Assembly (NCBI RefSeq): GCF_002078015.1
Contig: NZ_LWBP01000188.1
Span: 248,001 to 312,000, forward strand
Reading direction: 5' to 3'
From: Niastella populi
GTDB taxonomy: Bacteria > Bacteroidota > Bacteroidia > Chitinophagales > Chitinophagaceae
DNA length: 64,000 nucleotides
Both the position numbers and the translations under genes were made by a program. The notes under the pieces were generated by a model. The model was not told where the DNA came from. It ran no database searches and was given only the letters and a program-made list of their open reading frames with translations. Below are positions 8,906-17,719 of this stretch, one piece after another (positions within the stretch are counted from its first letter, which is position 1; each line of letters opens with the position of its first letter).

Positions 8906-9796
8906 ATGACTAAAATAACCAACATACTGCTTACTGCTTTTATCGTTGCAGTGGCAGGCAATACCCTTCAGGCCCAGGATCAGGACCTGTTGCAACTGGT
9001 AAAGGATTCTGCCAACGATACAAAAAAACAATGGTCAACTGCCGCATTTAAATCAACCCGGGTAATAAACGGGCAGTCTATGGAACTGCTGGGCAAAGGA
9101 GTGCTCGATGTGCGGATCCTTCACCGTTTCGGCCTCTTAAGCAACGGCGCCGATAATTTCTTTGGCCTTGATGAAGCCAGTATGCGCATGGGTTTCGATT
9201 ATGGAATAACCGATAATTTAATGATAGGTGTTGGCCGAAGCACGTTGAATAAAGAGCTGGACGCCTTTTTTAAATGGCGCCCTGTGCGGCAGGCCGATGG
9301 CGGCTTTCCCGTTTCGCTGATTTGGATGTCGGGCATTACCGCGCATACAATGAAGTGGGCCGATACAACGCGTAAAAATTATTTTTCTTCGCGGCTGGCG
9401 TATTACAACCAGGTTATCATTGGCCGTAAGTTCAGTAATGCATTCAGTTTGCAGTTAAGCCCCATTTTGGTGCACCGCAACCTGGTTACCAATGCCGATG
9501 ATGAAAACAATACCTGGGCGTTGGGTTTCGGTGCGCGACTGAAGCTTTCAAAACGTACCGCATTCGTAGTAGATTATCATCCCATTCTGGCCGGCCGTGA
9601 ACCGGGAACAAAAGATCCGTTATCAGTTGGGTTCGACATTGAAACCGGCGGTCACGTATTTCAGTTACACTTCAGCAACAGTACCGGTATGAATGAAAAA
9701 GCCTTCCTTACCGGCACAACCGACGATTTCTGGAAGGGCGATATCCGGTTCGGATTTAATTTATCGAGGGTGTTTCAGGTAAGAAAGAAGAAATAA
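8906..9796 (+). CDS. DUF5777 family outer-membrane beta-barrel protein
   Basis: A 296-aa protein with a signal peptide ending LQAQ (about residue 23), followed by alternating amphipathic strands. The stretch RILHRFGLLSNGADNFFGLDEASMRMGFDYG matches my memory of DUF5777 barrels, and the protein ends in an aromatic-containing strand (SRVFQVRKKK). The molecular role of DUF5777 is not established. It is the last gene of the cytochrome-OB-YceI cluster, so a link to periplasmic redox or lipid traffic is possible. The first octamer repeat unit starts at the base after its stop codon. Confidence 0.8.
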   Translation: MTKITNILLTAFIVAVAGNTLQAQDQDLLQLVKDSANDTKKQWSTAAFKSTRVINGQSMELLGKGVLDVRILHRFGLLSNGADNFFGLDEASMRMGFDYGITDNLMIGVGRSTLNKELDAFFKWRPVRQADGGFPVSLIWMSGITAHTMKWADTTRKNYFSSRLAYYNQVIIGRKFSNAFSLQLSPILVHRNLVTNADDENNTWALGFGARLKLSKRTAFVVDYHPILAGREPGTKDPLSVGFDIETGGHVFQLHFSNSTGMNEKAFLTGTTDDFWKGDIRFGFNLSRVFQVRKKK

Positions 9797-9906
9797 TGTG
9801 ATAATGTGATAATTCGATATCGTGATAATGGAAATACAGGGAATTAAAAATCCGGAGCAACGCTCCGGATTTAATTATCGAATTATCACATTATCACATT
9901 ATCGAA
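9797..9906. repeat. Octamer-array element with central hairpin, DUF5777/birA gap
   Basis: Left arm, strict 8-base register from 9797: TGTGATAA, TGTGATAA, TTCGATAT, CGTGATAA, then TGGAAATACAG. Right arm from 9875: TTATCGAA, TTATCACA, TTATCACA, TTATCGAA. The last right-arm unit (9899-9906) contains the birA stop codon. The centre holds a GC-rich terminator hairpin. Both arms are read directly from sequence. Confidence 0.75.
9848..9872. terminator. Bidirectional terminator hairpin between convergent genes
   Basis: AAATCCGGAGC and GCTCCGGATTT are exact reverse complements (11 bp) around an AAC loop, with A/T-rich flanks on both sides, between the convergent DUF5777 and birA genes. Confidence 0.7.
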
Positions 9907-10657
9907 TTACGAATTCCACTTCGCCGAAATCAAATTCCCGTTCCATCACATCCTTTGTCTTCAATCTTCCTGTATCTGTTACGCCGGCAATAGTGGTTTC
10001 AAATGAAATATTTCCTTTTTTGAGGGTAACAGGCTGATGTAATTTGTACAGTACCTGCTGATATTCCTGCATGATGCTTTCTGTTTCGCCCTCCTGCAGC
10101 TGTTGGTAACGGTTTTCGAGGCACTGGCAAAGCTCCCTGCCCAATGCTGCAGCGTCAAAATCGCGGCCGGTGATCTGTTTCAGCGAAACCGGGTTGGGCA
10201 ACGAAGGGTCGAAAACAACCTGGTTCACGTTTATCCCGATACCCACTACGGCATATAGCCAATCTGTGCCGCGAAAAACATTTTCTATTAAAATGCCTCC
10301 TGCCTTTCTGTCACGCCAATACACATCATTGGGCCATTTGATACAGGTTTCATCCCCGGCATATTTTTTATAAAAGTCATAACAGGCGAGGGCTGCTGTT
10401 GCAGAAAGCCAGAACTGGCGGGTGGGTAATAAACCGGGTATAACAACAGTACTGAACATTATGTTAAGATTAGGTGTTGTTATCCAGCTTTTTCCCCGCT
10501 GGCCTTTACCGGCTGTTTGCTCAAGGGCAAACCAGGTGGCACCATGAGTTGCCAATCCGGCTTGTATTTGCCGCATGGCATAGTTGTTGGTGCTGTCTAC
10601 TGTTGGTAATATTATATAAGGATGACCAATGGGTGCCCGTTTACCAGGATGTGCCAA
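9899..10657 (-). CDS. birA: Biotin--[acetyl-CoA-carboxylase] ligase
   Basis: BirA activates biotin with ATP and attaches it to the carboxyl-carrier protein of acetyl-CoA carboxylase. The 252-aa protein lacks the DNA-binding N-terminus of the E. coli repressor form. Catalytic signatures are the STNNYAM start, the adenylate loop AGKGQRGKSW (about 49-58), KWPNDVYW and KAGGILIE. The only reasonable start in frame is TTG at 10657, because the conserved PTVDSTNN block comes soon after; this start is somewhat uncertain. It is divergent from rsfS, a gene order I recall from other Bacteroidota. Its last codons overlap an octamer repeat. Confidence 0.92.
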   Translation of the reverse strand: MAHPGKRAPIGHPYIILPTVDSTNNYAMRQIQAGLATHGATWFALEQTAGKGQRGKSWITTPNLNIMFSTVVIPGLLPTRQFWLSATAALACYDFYKKYAGDETCIKWPNDVYWRDRKAGGILIENVFRGTDWLYAVVGIGINVNQVVFDPSLPNPVSLKQITGRDFDAAALGRELCQCLENRYQQLQEGETESIMQEYQQVLYKLHQPVTLKKGNISFETTIAGVTDTGRLKTKDVMEREFDFGEVEFVIR

Positions 10658-10855
10658 AAGATTATTATTTTTGGGATGTGCGAAATTAGGGATTACCCAT
10701 GAGCGTTTAAGAAGAGAAATGTTGTAATAAGCGGATTTATTCGTATTTTAAATACCAGTAGTCAATCCCTGGTCAGGGAAACGGATCGAGTCTGATAACT
10801 GCGCTCCTCACTACCAGAATGAAAAAACACAATTGATCATTAAAACACCAGATTA

Positions 10856-11257
10856 TTGGAACAAGTTTCAAGAGTAGCTACCCGTCGTAAGCGAAAAAGT
10901 GTAGCCAGGTTAACAAAAAATTCAAAGATTTTCAAAGCAATCATTCACGCCATAAAGGAGAAGAAGGGAGACAATATTGTTTCGTTGGACTTACGTAAAA
11001 TTCCCGAAGCTGTTGCCGACTATTTCATCATTTGCGAAGCCAGCAGTACCACCCAGGTTAAAGCCATTGCTGACTTTGTGATGGCGCATGTTGAGAAAAC
11101 AGTAGAAGAAACCCCCTACCATAGCGAAGGGCAGCAGTCATCGCACTGGATACTAGTCGATTATGTTAACGTCGTTGTTCACGTAATGCTGCCCGAAACC
11201 CGCAAATTTTACAAGCTCGAAGAAATGTGGAACGACGCTGAAGGTGAAGAATATTAA
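10856..11257 (+). CDS. rsfS: Ribosome silencing factor RsfS
   Basis: RsfS (RsfA/Iojap family) binds ribosomal protein L14 and blocks subunit joining during starvation. The 133-aa frame shows the family blocks DLRKIPEAVADYFIICEASS, HSEGQQSSHWILVDYVNVVVHVM and YKLEEMWNDA. The frame starts at TTG 10856, just after an in-frame stop at 10841, and no ATG occurs before the conserved domain, so a non-ATG start is required. The basic N-terminal extension (about 20 residues) is longer than in E. coli. It lies upstream of ftsH, on the same strand, 137 bases away. Confidence 0.92.
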   Translation: MEQVSRVATRRKRKSVARLTKNSKIFKAIIHAIKEKKGDNIVSLDLRKIPEAVADYFIICEASSTTQVKAIADFVMAHVEKTVEETPYHSEGQQSSHWILVDYVNVVVHVMLPETRKFYKLEEMWNDAEGEEY

Positions 11258-11394
11258 GCCCTGGTCGCAAAAATTAATGTTAAAATGCGGCTTTGTGCGA
11301 AATAATGATTAACTAACAGCTTTTTAGGCGAACAATTAGGTGCCATCGATCATTAATTATATTAAATAGAAAAACCAAGGACAAGCAACAATAT

Positions 11395-13452
11395 ATGTCA
11401 CAGGACGAGTCAAGACAGAACGACCGCAATTTTCCTCGCTTACGTCCCCGCGATGACGGTGGGCAGCGAAAAGGTCCAAAATTCAATATTTACTGGGTTT
11501 GGGCTATCATTTTTGCTGTTTTAGTAGGCTTTCAGTTATTTGGTTCCTTTGCTCCGGATGCTAAAACCATTACCGACCTCGAGTTCTACAAAATGTTGGA
11601 TAATGGCGATGTAGAAAAGCTCAATACAGTTACCAATAAGAATACGGTTCGGGTTTTTATCAAGAAAGACAGATTGCCCAAATACAAGGATCAGCTTTCT
11701 AAAAACTGGCCAAGTGTTGGTGATAAAGGTCCTCATTTTGAGTTCAAGGTGATCAAGGCCGAGGAGTTTGATAAAAAACTCGATGACCATTATAAAGTAC
11801 ACCCCGAAATAGAGAAGGTTCCAAACATTCCGATCCAGGAAGGCGAATGGTTCGGCTCTATTATACAATTCCTGTTACCCCTTGTAGTTATCGTACTTAT
11901 CTGGGTAATGCTGATGCGTAAAATGGGTGGCGGCGCCTCGGGCGGCAGTGGTCCAGGCGGAATATTCAACATTGGTAAATCAAGAGCTACCCTGTTCGAT
12001 AAAGGCACGAAAGTGAACATTACCTTCGCCGATGTGGCCGGTCTCGATGAAGCCAAGGTAGAGGTAATGGAGATCGTTGACTTTTTAAAGAATCCCAAAA
12101 AATACACTTCACTCGGTGGTAAAATACCTAAAGGCGCTTTACTGGTAGGGCCTCCCGGAACCGGTAAAACCCTGCTGGCAAAAGCCATGGCCGGTGAAGC
12201 ACAGGTACCTTTCTTCAGCATGAGCGGTAGCGATTTCGTAGAGCTGTTTGTTGGGGTAGGTGCCAGCCGTGTTCGCGACCTGTTTAAACAGGCCCGTGAA
12301 AAAGCGCCCTGTATCATTTTCATCGATGAAATTGATGCCATTGGCCGCGCACGTGGCAAGAACGCGATCATGAGCAACGACGAGCGTGAAAGCACATTGA
12401 ACCAGTTGCTGGTAGAAATGGATGGTTTTAGCGGCGAAAGCGGGATCATCGTGCTGGCTGCTACCAACCGCCCCGATGTACTTGACACCGCCCTGTTACG
12501 CCCGGGCCGTTTCGATCGCCAGATCTCGATCGACAAACCTGATCTGAAAGGCCGCGAGCACATCTTCAAAGTGCACCTGAAGCCGATCAAGATCTCTGAA
12601 AAAGTTGATATTCATAAACTGGCCGAGCAAACACCAGGTTTTGCCGGCGCCGATATCGCCAACGTTTGTAATGAAGCCGCGCTGATCGCAGCCCGTAAAG
12701 GCAAACAATCAGTTGAAATGGACGACTTCCAGGATGCTGTTGACAGGGTGATCGGCGGTTTGGAAAAGAAGAACAAGATCATTTCTCCCGACGAAAAACG
12801 CATTATCGCATACCACGAGGCTGGTCACGCCATTTGCGGCTGGTTCCTCGAACATGCTTATCCATTACTGAAAGTGACGATCGTTCCAAGAGGGGTTGCC
12901 GCTTTAGGTTACGCACAGTACACTCCGAAAGAGCAATACCTTTACAATACCGATCAACTGATGGACCAGATCTGCATGACGCTCGGCGGCCGTGCCAGTG
13001 AAGATATTTTCTTCAATAAAATATCTACCGGCGCACAGAACGACCTGCAGCAGATCACCCGCATAGCCTATTCGATGGTTACAGTATATGGTATGAATGA
13101 AAAAGTGGGTAACGTAAGTTTTTACGATCCATCTGCAGAGAATTCATTTACCAAACCATACTCGGAAGAAACTTCCAAGATCATCGATGAAGAGGTTCGC
13201 AAGCTGATCGACGAAGCATACGTAAATACAAAGAAATTACTTACCGAGAAAAAGGCTCAGGTAGAAAAACTTGCCGAAGCCCTGCTCGAAAAAGAAGTAT
13301 TATTCCAGAGTGACGTAGAAGCATTGATCGGTAAACGACCCTTTACCGACAAGAAAACGCTTGATGTAGATGGTGAAGGTCATACCGAAGGCGCCATCAG
13401 CGAAGGTGTTCCTCCATATGACAGTAATGTAACTAATCACCCGGCTACATAA
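11395..13452 (+). CDS. ftsH: ATP-dependent zinc metalloprotease FtsH
   Basis: FtsH is a hexameric membrane AAA+ protease that extracts and degrades misfolded membrane proteins and short-lived regulators. The 685-aa protein has two membrane helices (about 30-52 and 153-175), Walker A GPPGTGKT (252-259), Walker B IIFIDEID (307-314), the arginine-finger region [20 protein letters not shown], and the zinc motif HEAGH (474-478). The glycine-rich linker [12 protein letters not shown] (178-189) joins membrane and AAA parts. The next gene (LUD) begins 8 bases after the stop, indicating an operon. The frames on the opposite strand inside it are shadows. Confidence 0.98.
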   Translation: MSQDESRQNDRNFPRLRPRDDGGQRKGPKFNIYWVWAIIFAVLVGFQLFGSFAPDAKTITDLEFYKMLDNGDVEKLNTVTNKNTVRVFIKKDRLPKYKDQLSKNWPSVGDKGPHFEFKVIKAEEFDKKLDDHYKVHPEIEKVPNIPIQEGEWFGSIIQFLLPLVVIVLIWVMLMRKMGGGASGGSGPGGIFNIGKSRATLFDKGTKVNITFADVAGLDEAKVEVMEIVDFLKNPKKYTSLGGKIPKGALLVGPPGTGKTLLAKAMAGEAQVPFFSMSGSDFVELFVGVGASRVRDLFKQAREKAPCIIFIDEIDAIGRARGKNAIMSNDERESTLNQLLVEMDGFSGESGIIVLAATNRPDVLDTALLRPGRFDRQISIDKPDLKGREHIFKVHLKPIKISEKVDIHKLAEQTPGFAGADIANVCNEAALIAARKGKQSVEMDDFQDAVDRVIGGLEKKNKIISPDEKRIIAYHEAGHAICGWFLEHAYPLLKVTIVPRGVAALGYAQYTPKEQYLYNTDQLMDQICMTLGGRASEDIFFNKISTGAQNDLQQITRIAYSMVTVYGMNEKVGNVSFYDPSAENSFTKPYSEETSKIIDEEVRKLIDEAYVNTKKLLTEKKAQVEKLAEALLEKEVLFQSDVEALIGKRPFTDKKTLDVDGEGHTEGAISEGVPPYDSNVTNHPAT

Positions 13453-13460
13453 TTGCTATT

Positions 13461-14096
13461 ATGAACGTTTCTCCGGCTAAAGAAAATATTTTAAAAAAGA
13501 TAAGGAAGGCGTTGACGAACTCAACGCCTCTCCCTTTTCCGCAAAGTGAGGGCAGCAGTTCAGTATATCAACCGTCTCAACAGGATCTGGGCCTTGAATT
13601 CGCCCAGCGATTCACCAGCCTGCAGGGCAAATTTGTTTTCTGCGAAAATCATCAGGAACTGGCCGCCCAGCTTAGCCTGATAGCAGCCTCTAACAAATGG
13701 GATAAGATATTTTGTAAAGAAGAAGGTTTGCGGAGAATACTGGCAGAAAATCAATTCACTCATTACACCCACAACGACCTGGCTTCCTGCGATACCGCCA
13801 TCACCACCTGTGAATGGCTGGTAGCACGTACCGGCAGTATTGTAATGTCGGCTGCACAGGAAAGCGGCCGCACGGTGAGCGTTTATGCGCCCGTGCATAT
13901 TTGCATTGCCTATACCAGTCAACTGGTATATGATATTAAAGATGCATTGTTGAAGGCCAGGGAAAAATATTCCGGCAATCTTCCTTCATTGATCACATTT
14001 GCAACAGGGCCCAGCCGTACGGCAGATATTGAAAAAACGCTGGTTGTAGGAATTCATGGGCCAAAAGAAGTATACGTATTTCTTGTTGATCAATAA
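13461..14096 (+). CDS. LUD domain protein (LutC/YkgG family)
   Basis: A 211-aa protein of the LutC/YkgG (LUD) family. In LutABC, LutC helps oxidise L-lactate, but many Bacteroidota carry a solo copy next to ftsH, as here, and its role is unknown. Family blocks are TCEWLVARTGSIVMS, near 110-125, and the ending FATGPSRTADIEKTLVVGIHGPKEVYVFL. No lutA or lutB lies nearby, so a general function in lactate use cannot be claimed. It is 8 bases after ftsH and 5 bases before the next gene, so all three are probably co-transcribed. Confidence 0.88.
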   Translation: MNVSPAKENILKKIRKALTNSTPLPFPQSEGSSSVYQPSQQDLGLEFAQRFTSLQGKFVFCENHQELAAQLSLIAASNKWDKIFCKEEGLRRILAENQFTHYTHNDLASCDTAITTCEWLVARTGSIVMSAAQESGRTVSVYAPVHICIAYTSQLVYDIKDALLKAREKYSGNLPSLITFATGPSRTADIEKTLVVGIHGPKEVYVFLVDQ

Positions 14097-14101
14097 TAAA
14101 C

Positions 14102-14527
14102 ATGCAATCAAACATTTACCGGCTGTTTGTTTATGGCTCACTGCGCAGCGGGCTGCTGAACCCGATATTATCCCATATTACCCGGTATTTTGTGTTCGAC
14201 GGAATGGGCGCTATACAGGGAAATTTATACGACATGGGCGAATACCCCGGCGCGGTTCCTTGTACAGAAGAACATTTGATCGTTGGGGAAGTATATCATA
14301 TTGCAAACATAGAAGAGTTTGACCAGGCCATGGAAGTGATAGATGATTATGAGGGCCTCATCGTTGAACCCGGCGAAGTGCCGCTTTTCAGAAGAGAACC
14401 GGTGCATGTATTGTTCCGGAATTCAACTGTTGTTGCATGGATGTACTGGTACAACAGACCGATCACCGACCGGCCGCGTATTGAATCGGGTGATTTCGTT
14501 GCCTATAAGATGAAGATCGGGAAATGA
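14102..14527 (+). CDS. Gamma-glutamylcyclotransferase (AIG2-like) family protein
   Basis: A 141-aa GGCT-fold protein. Family signatures are the substrate loop YRLFVYGSLRSG (about 6-17) and the acidic position in VIDDYEGL, where E acts as the general acid/base in characterised members, plus a late hydrophobic strand VVAWMYWYN. The fold cyclises gamma-glutamyl amides to 5-oxoproline; the bacterial substrate is unknown. It begins 5 bases after the LUD gene. The stop codon lies beside an octamer array. Confidence 0.82.
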   Translation: MQSNIYRLFVYGSLRSGLLNPILSHITRYFVFDGMGAIQGNLYDMGEYPGAVPCTEEHLIVGEVYHIANIEEFDQAMEVIDDYEGLIVEPGEVPLFRREPVHVLFRNSTVVAWMYWYNRPITDRPRIESGDFVAYKMKIGK

Positions 14528-14528
14528 A

Positions 14529-14570
14529 TGAGATAATTGGATAATCAGATAATTTGATAATGAAATACAG
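14529..14570. repeat. Octamer half-array
   Basis: In strict 8-base register: TGAGATAA (14529-14536), TTGGATAA, TCAGATAA, TTTGATAA (to 14560), then TGAAATACAG (14561-14570). This matches the left arms at 9797 and 27724. No inverted octamer arm follows; a heptamer array lies downstream instead. Confidence 0.65.
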
Positions 14571-14575
14571 AAAAT

Positions 14576-14660
14576 GCTGAATGTTGAAGTGTATGACCAA
14601 ACTCAAAGTGCGAACCATTTTTGCTATCGTCTATTCATCATTCACCATTGACCATTCACC
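14576..14660. repeat. Heptamer array upstream of the LpxH-like gene
   Basis: Four exact-register 7-mers, ATTCATC, ATTCACC, ATTGACC, ATTCACC (14633-14660), end two bases before the ATG at 14663. Inverted partners GCTGAAT and GTTGAAG lie at 14576-14589. The consensus is ATTNACC. Confidence 0.55.
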
Positions 14661-14662
14661 AA

Positions 14663-15460
14663 ATGCAACCCGGTAAAAAAGTATATTTCCTTTCTGACTT
14701 CCACCTGGGTGTTCCCGACTATGCATCGAGCCTGGAACGCGAGAAACGTATTGTGGCATTCCTCGAAGAAATACGCAGGGATGCAGCCGTTATTTTTATC
14801 GTAGGTGATATGTTCGATTTCTGGTACGAATACCGTACTGTTGTGCCAAGAGGTTATGTGCGTTTACTGGGAAAGCTGGCCGAAATAACCGATTCCGGCA
14901 TTCCGGTTCATTTCTTCGTTGGCAATCATGATATGTGGATGAAGGACGGCGCAAAGCAGGGCTATCTTCAACAGGAGTTGAACATTCCCGTATATTTCGA
15001 GCCCCGTGCATTCGAATTCAATAATAAAAAATTCTGGGTTGGCCACGGCGACGGGTTAGGCCCCGGCGATCATGGGTATAAGATGATGAAGAAGGTCTTC
15101 CGCAATCCGGTTTGCCAATGGTTATTTGGTATTTTACCGCCCTATATCGGTATGGGTTTGGCCAATTATCTCAGCCGCAGAAGCCGTACTGTTACCGGTA
15201 TGGCCGATGAAAAGTTCTATGGCGAAGAAGGGGAGTGGCTGATCACTTATTGCAAGGATATTCTCAAAGAACAGCATTACGATTACCTGGTATTCGGCCA
15301 CCGGCATTTGCCTATCGATTTCGCATTAAAGAGCGGCAGCCGGTATATCAACCTTGGCGACTGGATCCGTTATTATACGTATGCCGTTTTCGACGGACAA
15401 CAATTATATCTCAAAACCCGTTATCCTGAACTGGAAAATAAAATCGTGCGCCATCCGTGA
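14663..15460 (+). CDS. UDP-2,3-diacylglucosamine diphosphatase, LpxH-like
   Basis: This calcineurin-like metallophosphoesterase probably makes lipid X from UDP-2,3-diacylglucosamine in lipid A synthesis, at the inner membrane's cytoplasmic face. From ATG 14663 it is 265 aa. Metal-binding motifs appear in order: SDFHLG (11-16), GDMFDFW (48-54), VGNHDMW (86-92), GHGDG (127-131) and a final FGHRH. The longer start at 14621 runs through the heptamer repeat and is rejected. Its stop overlaps the next gene's GTG by 4 bases. The paralogous LpxG/other UDP-sugar pyrophosphatase role cannot be excluded. Confidence 0.85.
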   Translation: MQPGKKVYFLSDFHLGVPDYASSLEREKRIVAFLEEIRRDAAVIFIVGDMFDFWYEYRTVVPRGYVRLLGKLAEITDSGIPVHFFVGNHDMWMKDGAKQGYLQQELNIPVYFEPRAFEFNNKKFWVGHGDGLGPGDHGYKMMKKVFRNPVCQWLFGILPPYIGMGLANYLSRRSRTVTGMADEKFYGEEGEWLITYCKDILKEQHYDYLVFGHRHLPIDFALKSGSRYINLGDWIRYYTYAVFDGQQLYLKTRYPELENKIVRHP

Positions 15461-16281
15461 ACAGGTCCCTGATCATACTAGCCGTTTTTTTATGTTGCAG
15501 CAAATTCATGGCTGCTCAAAGTATCTCAACCACTGATACTTTTTTTGTATTTAATAAACTGGCCGGCGAGCAGGTTATCGATTTTACCGTTGATAATCTT
15601 GGTAACCTGTATATAATAAACAGTACCGGGCAAATAAAAAAAATGGGCCCCGACGGTGATTCCATTGCGGTTTTCAATAATGTGCGGCAGTATGGGAAGC
15701 TGTATTTAATGGATGTAGCCAATCCGCTGAGGGTTTTGTTGTACTACCGCGACTTTGGGACCATCGTTGTTTTGGACCGGTTTTTGAATACCCGTGCAAC
15801 AATTGATCTTCGAAAACAGCAGTTGTTTCAGGTGAATGCCATTGGGCAATCGTATGACAATAACATTTGGGTATACGATGAGCTGGAAAGCAAATTGAAA
15901 CGGGTAGGAGAAGATGGCCGCATAATAGACCAAAGCACCGACTTCAGGTTAATAGTAGATACCGCACCCTCACCGCAATTTATCGTTGACCAGAACCGTT
16001 TGGTATACTTATACGATTCTTTGAAAGGGGTTTACCTGTTCGATTATTATGGTGCATTCAAGAACCGTATTCAGCTAAAGGGCTGGACCGATTTCACCGT
16101 GATCGGCAATGTTATGTTCGGCCGTGATGCCGGTATGTTATATCGCTACGAACAGGGCACGTTGAATTTGCAGAACTACCCAATTCCGGCAGCTATGCGC
16201 GATGCACAAAAGATAAAGATCACGCCTGGTAACCTGTATGTATTGCGTAATAACCGGCTGGAAGTGTACTCTTATCGATGA
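15457..16281 (+). CDS. Secreted propeller-like protein, unknown function
   Basis: A 274-aa protein with signal peptide MNRSLIILAVFLCCSKFMAAQ. The rest alternates short strands with turns such as FTVDNLGNLYIIN, NIWVYDELESKLKRV, RLVYLYDSL and NLYVLRNNRLEVYS, which suggests a beta-propeller. I do not recognise a named family. It starts at GTG 15457 and overlaps the LpxH-like gene's stop by 4 bases (GTGA), so translation is probably coupled. An envelope role fits the coupling, but the function is unknown. Confidence 0.8.
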   Translation: MNRSLIILAVFLCCSKFMAAQSISTTDTFFVFNKLAGEQVIDFTVDNLGNLYIINSTGQIKKMGPDGDSIAVFNNVRQYGKLYLMDVANPLRVLLYYRDFGTIVVLDRFLNTRATIDLRKQQLFQVNAIGQSYDNNIWVYDELESKLKRVGEDGRIIDQSTDFRLIVDTAPSPQFIVDQNRLVYLYDSLKGVYLFDYYGAFKNRIQLKGWTDFTVIGNVMFGRDAGMLYRYEQGTLNLQNYPIPAAMRDAQKIKITPGNLYVLRNNRLEVYSYR

Positions 16282-16334
16282 TCGCTTTTCATAAGATTAT
16301 AACTTTTTATAGAAGCATACTTTTTTAAAGTTTA

Positions 16335-16342
16335 TAACTTTG
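16335..16342 (+). promoter_or_regulatory. Candidate -7 box for the MscS channel gene
   Basis: TAACTTTG matches TAnnTTTG 28 bases upstream of the ATG at 16371. Confidence 0.45.
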
Positions 16343-16370
16343 AAAAACCTTAAAGCCTGAATTATTAAGA

Positions 16371-17471
16371 ATGGGATCTTTTTTAGATTATATCTTTCTC
16401 GACAATACCATTAAGAGTTACCTGATCGTAGCCGGTACTTTATTCCTGATCTTTATATTGAAGCGTTTCTTATCGCGCTACGTTGCCGGGTTACTATTTA
16501 TAATGATAAAGCGGGTAGTACGTGGAGTAGATAAGAAAGCTTTTGTAAAACTGGTTGTTTCCCCGCTCGAGGTTTTTCTGCTCGTTCTGGCCAGCATCAT
16601 TGCGCTTGACAAACTTACTTTTCCGAAGGTGCTTAATGTAGTTATTTACAAGGCCAATGTACGTGAGTTTGTAGATGCTATTTCCGTGATCATTCTCATC
16701 ATTGTATTTATATGGCTGTTGTTGCGTATTATGGATTTCATCACTATGATTTTGCATCACCGCGCCGACCATACGGTGAACCCTGCCGACAACCAACTGG
16801 TAGTTTTCTTCAAGGATTTTTTTAAAGTAGTGCTGGTGATCTTCGGCATTTTGCTGATCCTGAAATTCGCTTTTCACTATAACATCAGCAATTTACTCAC
16901 CGGGCTTAGTATTGCTACAGCGGCCATTGCGCTGGCAACCCGCGAAAGTCTCGAGAACCTGATCGCTTCATTCATTATCTTTTTCGACCGGCCTTTCACC
17001 ATGGGCGACCAGGTTAAAGTTCAGGATATTACCGGTACCGTAGAAAGGATCGGGTTGCGCAGCACCCGTATTCGAACCGATCAAAAAACCTATGTTACGG
17101 TGCCCAATAAACAAATGGTTGACAGCATACTTGATAACCTTTCACTGCGTACGCAACGGCGCGCGCTGGTAACACTTGAACTGCATGCCGAAACGCCGCA
17201 CGATTCGGTAAACCAGTTTGTGCAACGGGTAAAGAACGTTTTTAACCAACGGAAAGACCAGGTAGAAGGGCATACCGTATTCCTGTCAGATATCCTCAAA
17301 AATGCATTTATCATCCATGTTGAATATTTTGCTGCGCCGATACCGGTAGCCGACTTCAATGAACTGCGCCAGCAGATAAACCTTACGCTTATCAATTTGA
17401 TGGAAGAAATGAATATTAGGCTGGCTACCAAAGAAGAAGGCGGAAAAGCGGAAGTGAAACAGATAGTGTAA
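16371..17471 (+). CDS. MscS-family mechanosensitive ion channel
   Basis: A 366-aa small-conductance mechanosensitive channel of the inner membrane that opens under osmotic downshock. There are four to five membrane helices (about 14-30, 58-76, 100-122, 148-170 and the pore helix). The pore-lining helix LLTGLSIATAAIALATRESLENLIASF and the following FFDRPFTMGDQVKV, GTVERIGLRSTRIRT and VTVPNKQMVD blocks are diagnostic of the MscS beta domain. The C-terminal alpha/beta vestibule follows. It stands alone, with its own promoter candidate and a tandem repeat after it. Confidence 0.95.
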   Translation: MGSFLDYIFLDNTIKSYLIVAGTLFLIFILKRFLSRYVAGLLFIMIKRVVRGVDKKAFVKLVVSPLEVFLLVLASIIALDKLTFPKVLNVVIYKANVREFVDAISVIILIIVFIWLLLRIMDFITMILHHRADHTVNPADNQLVVFFKDFFKVVLVIFGILLILKFAFHYNISNLLTGLSIATAAIALATRESLENLIASFIIFFDRPFTMGDQVKVQDITGTVERIGLRSTRIRTDQKTYVTVPNKQMVDSILDNLSLRTQRRALVTLELHAETPHDSVNQFVQRVKNVFNQRKDQVEGHTVFLSDILKNAFIIHVEYFAAPIPVADFNELRQQINLTLINLMEEMNIRLATKEEGGKAEVKQIV

Positions 17472-17525
17472 ACCCGACGCTCATTCGGTTAAGCCGAAAC
17501 ACCCAATTGATTAATTAAAGGCATT

Positions 17526-17674
17526 TGTAATTGAATTAAACGGTCATGTAATTCAATTGAACAGTGTTGTAATTGAATTGAACAGTGCGGTAATTCAATT
17601 GAATTGTGTTGTAATTGAAATTGAAAGCTCTTATAATTTAATTGAAGAGTGCGGAAATCGAATTGAACAGTTTT
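17526..17674. repeat. Tandem repeat, seven units of 20-22 bp
   Basis: Seven consecutive imperfect units begin at 17526, 17547, 17568, 17590, 17610, 17632 and 17654. The core is TGTAATTSAATTGAACAGTG. Most units contain a small palindrome around CAATTG or AATTGAATT. It sits between the convergent mscS-like and lipocalin-like genes. No intervening spacers occur, so it is not a CRISPR array. Confidence 0.85.
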
Positions 17675-17719
17675 GCCGGTTTAAGAAAACAGGCTTTTGA
17701 TGCAATTAAAATCATATGA

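Noticed and set aside
11790-12590. 266-codon minus-strand frame inside ftsH
   Set aside because: It lies wholly antisense to the conserved ftsH catalytic region, has a Ser/Pro/Arg-rich translation and no family signature; it is a shadow frame.
17526-17674. CRISPR array
   Set aside because: The units are adjacent with no unique spacers, the repeats are too divergent, and no cas genes are present.
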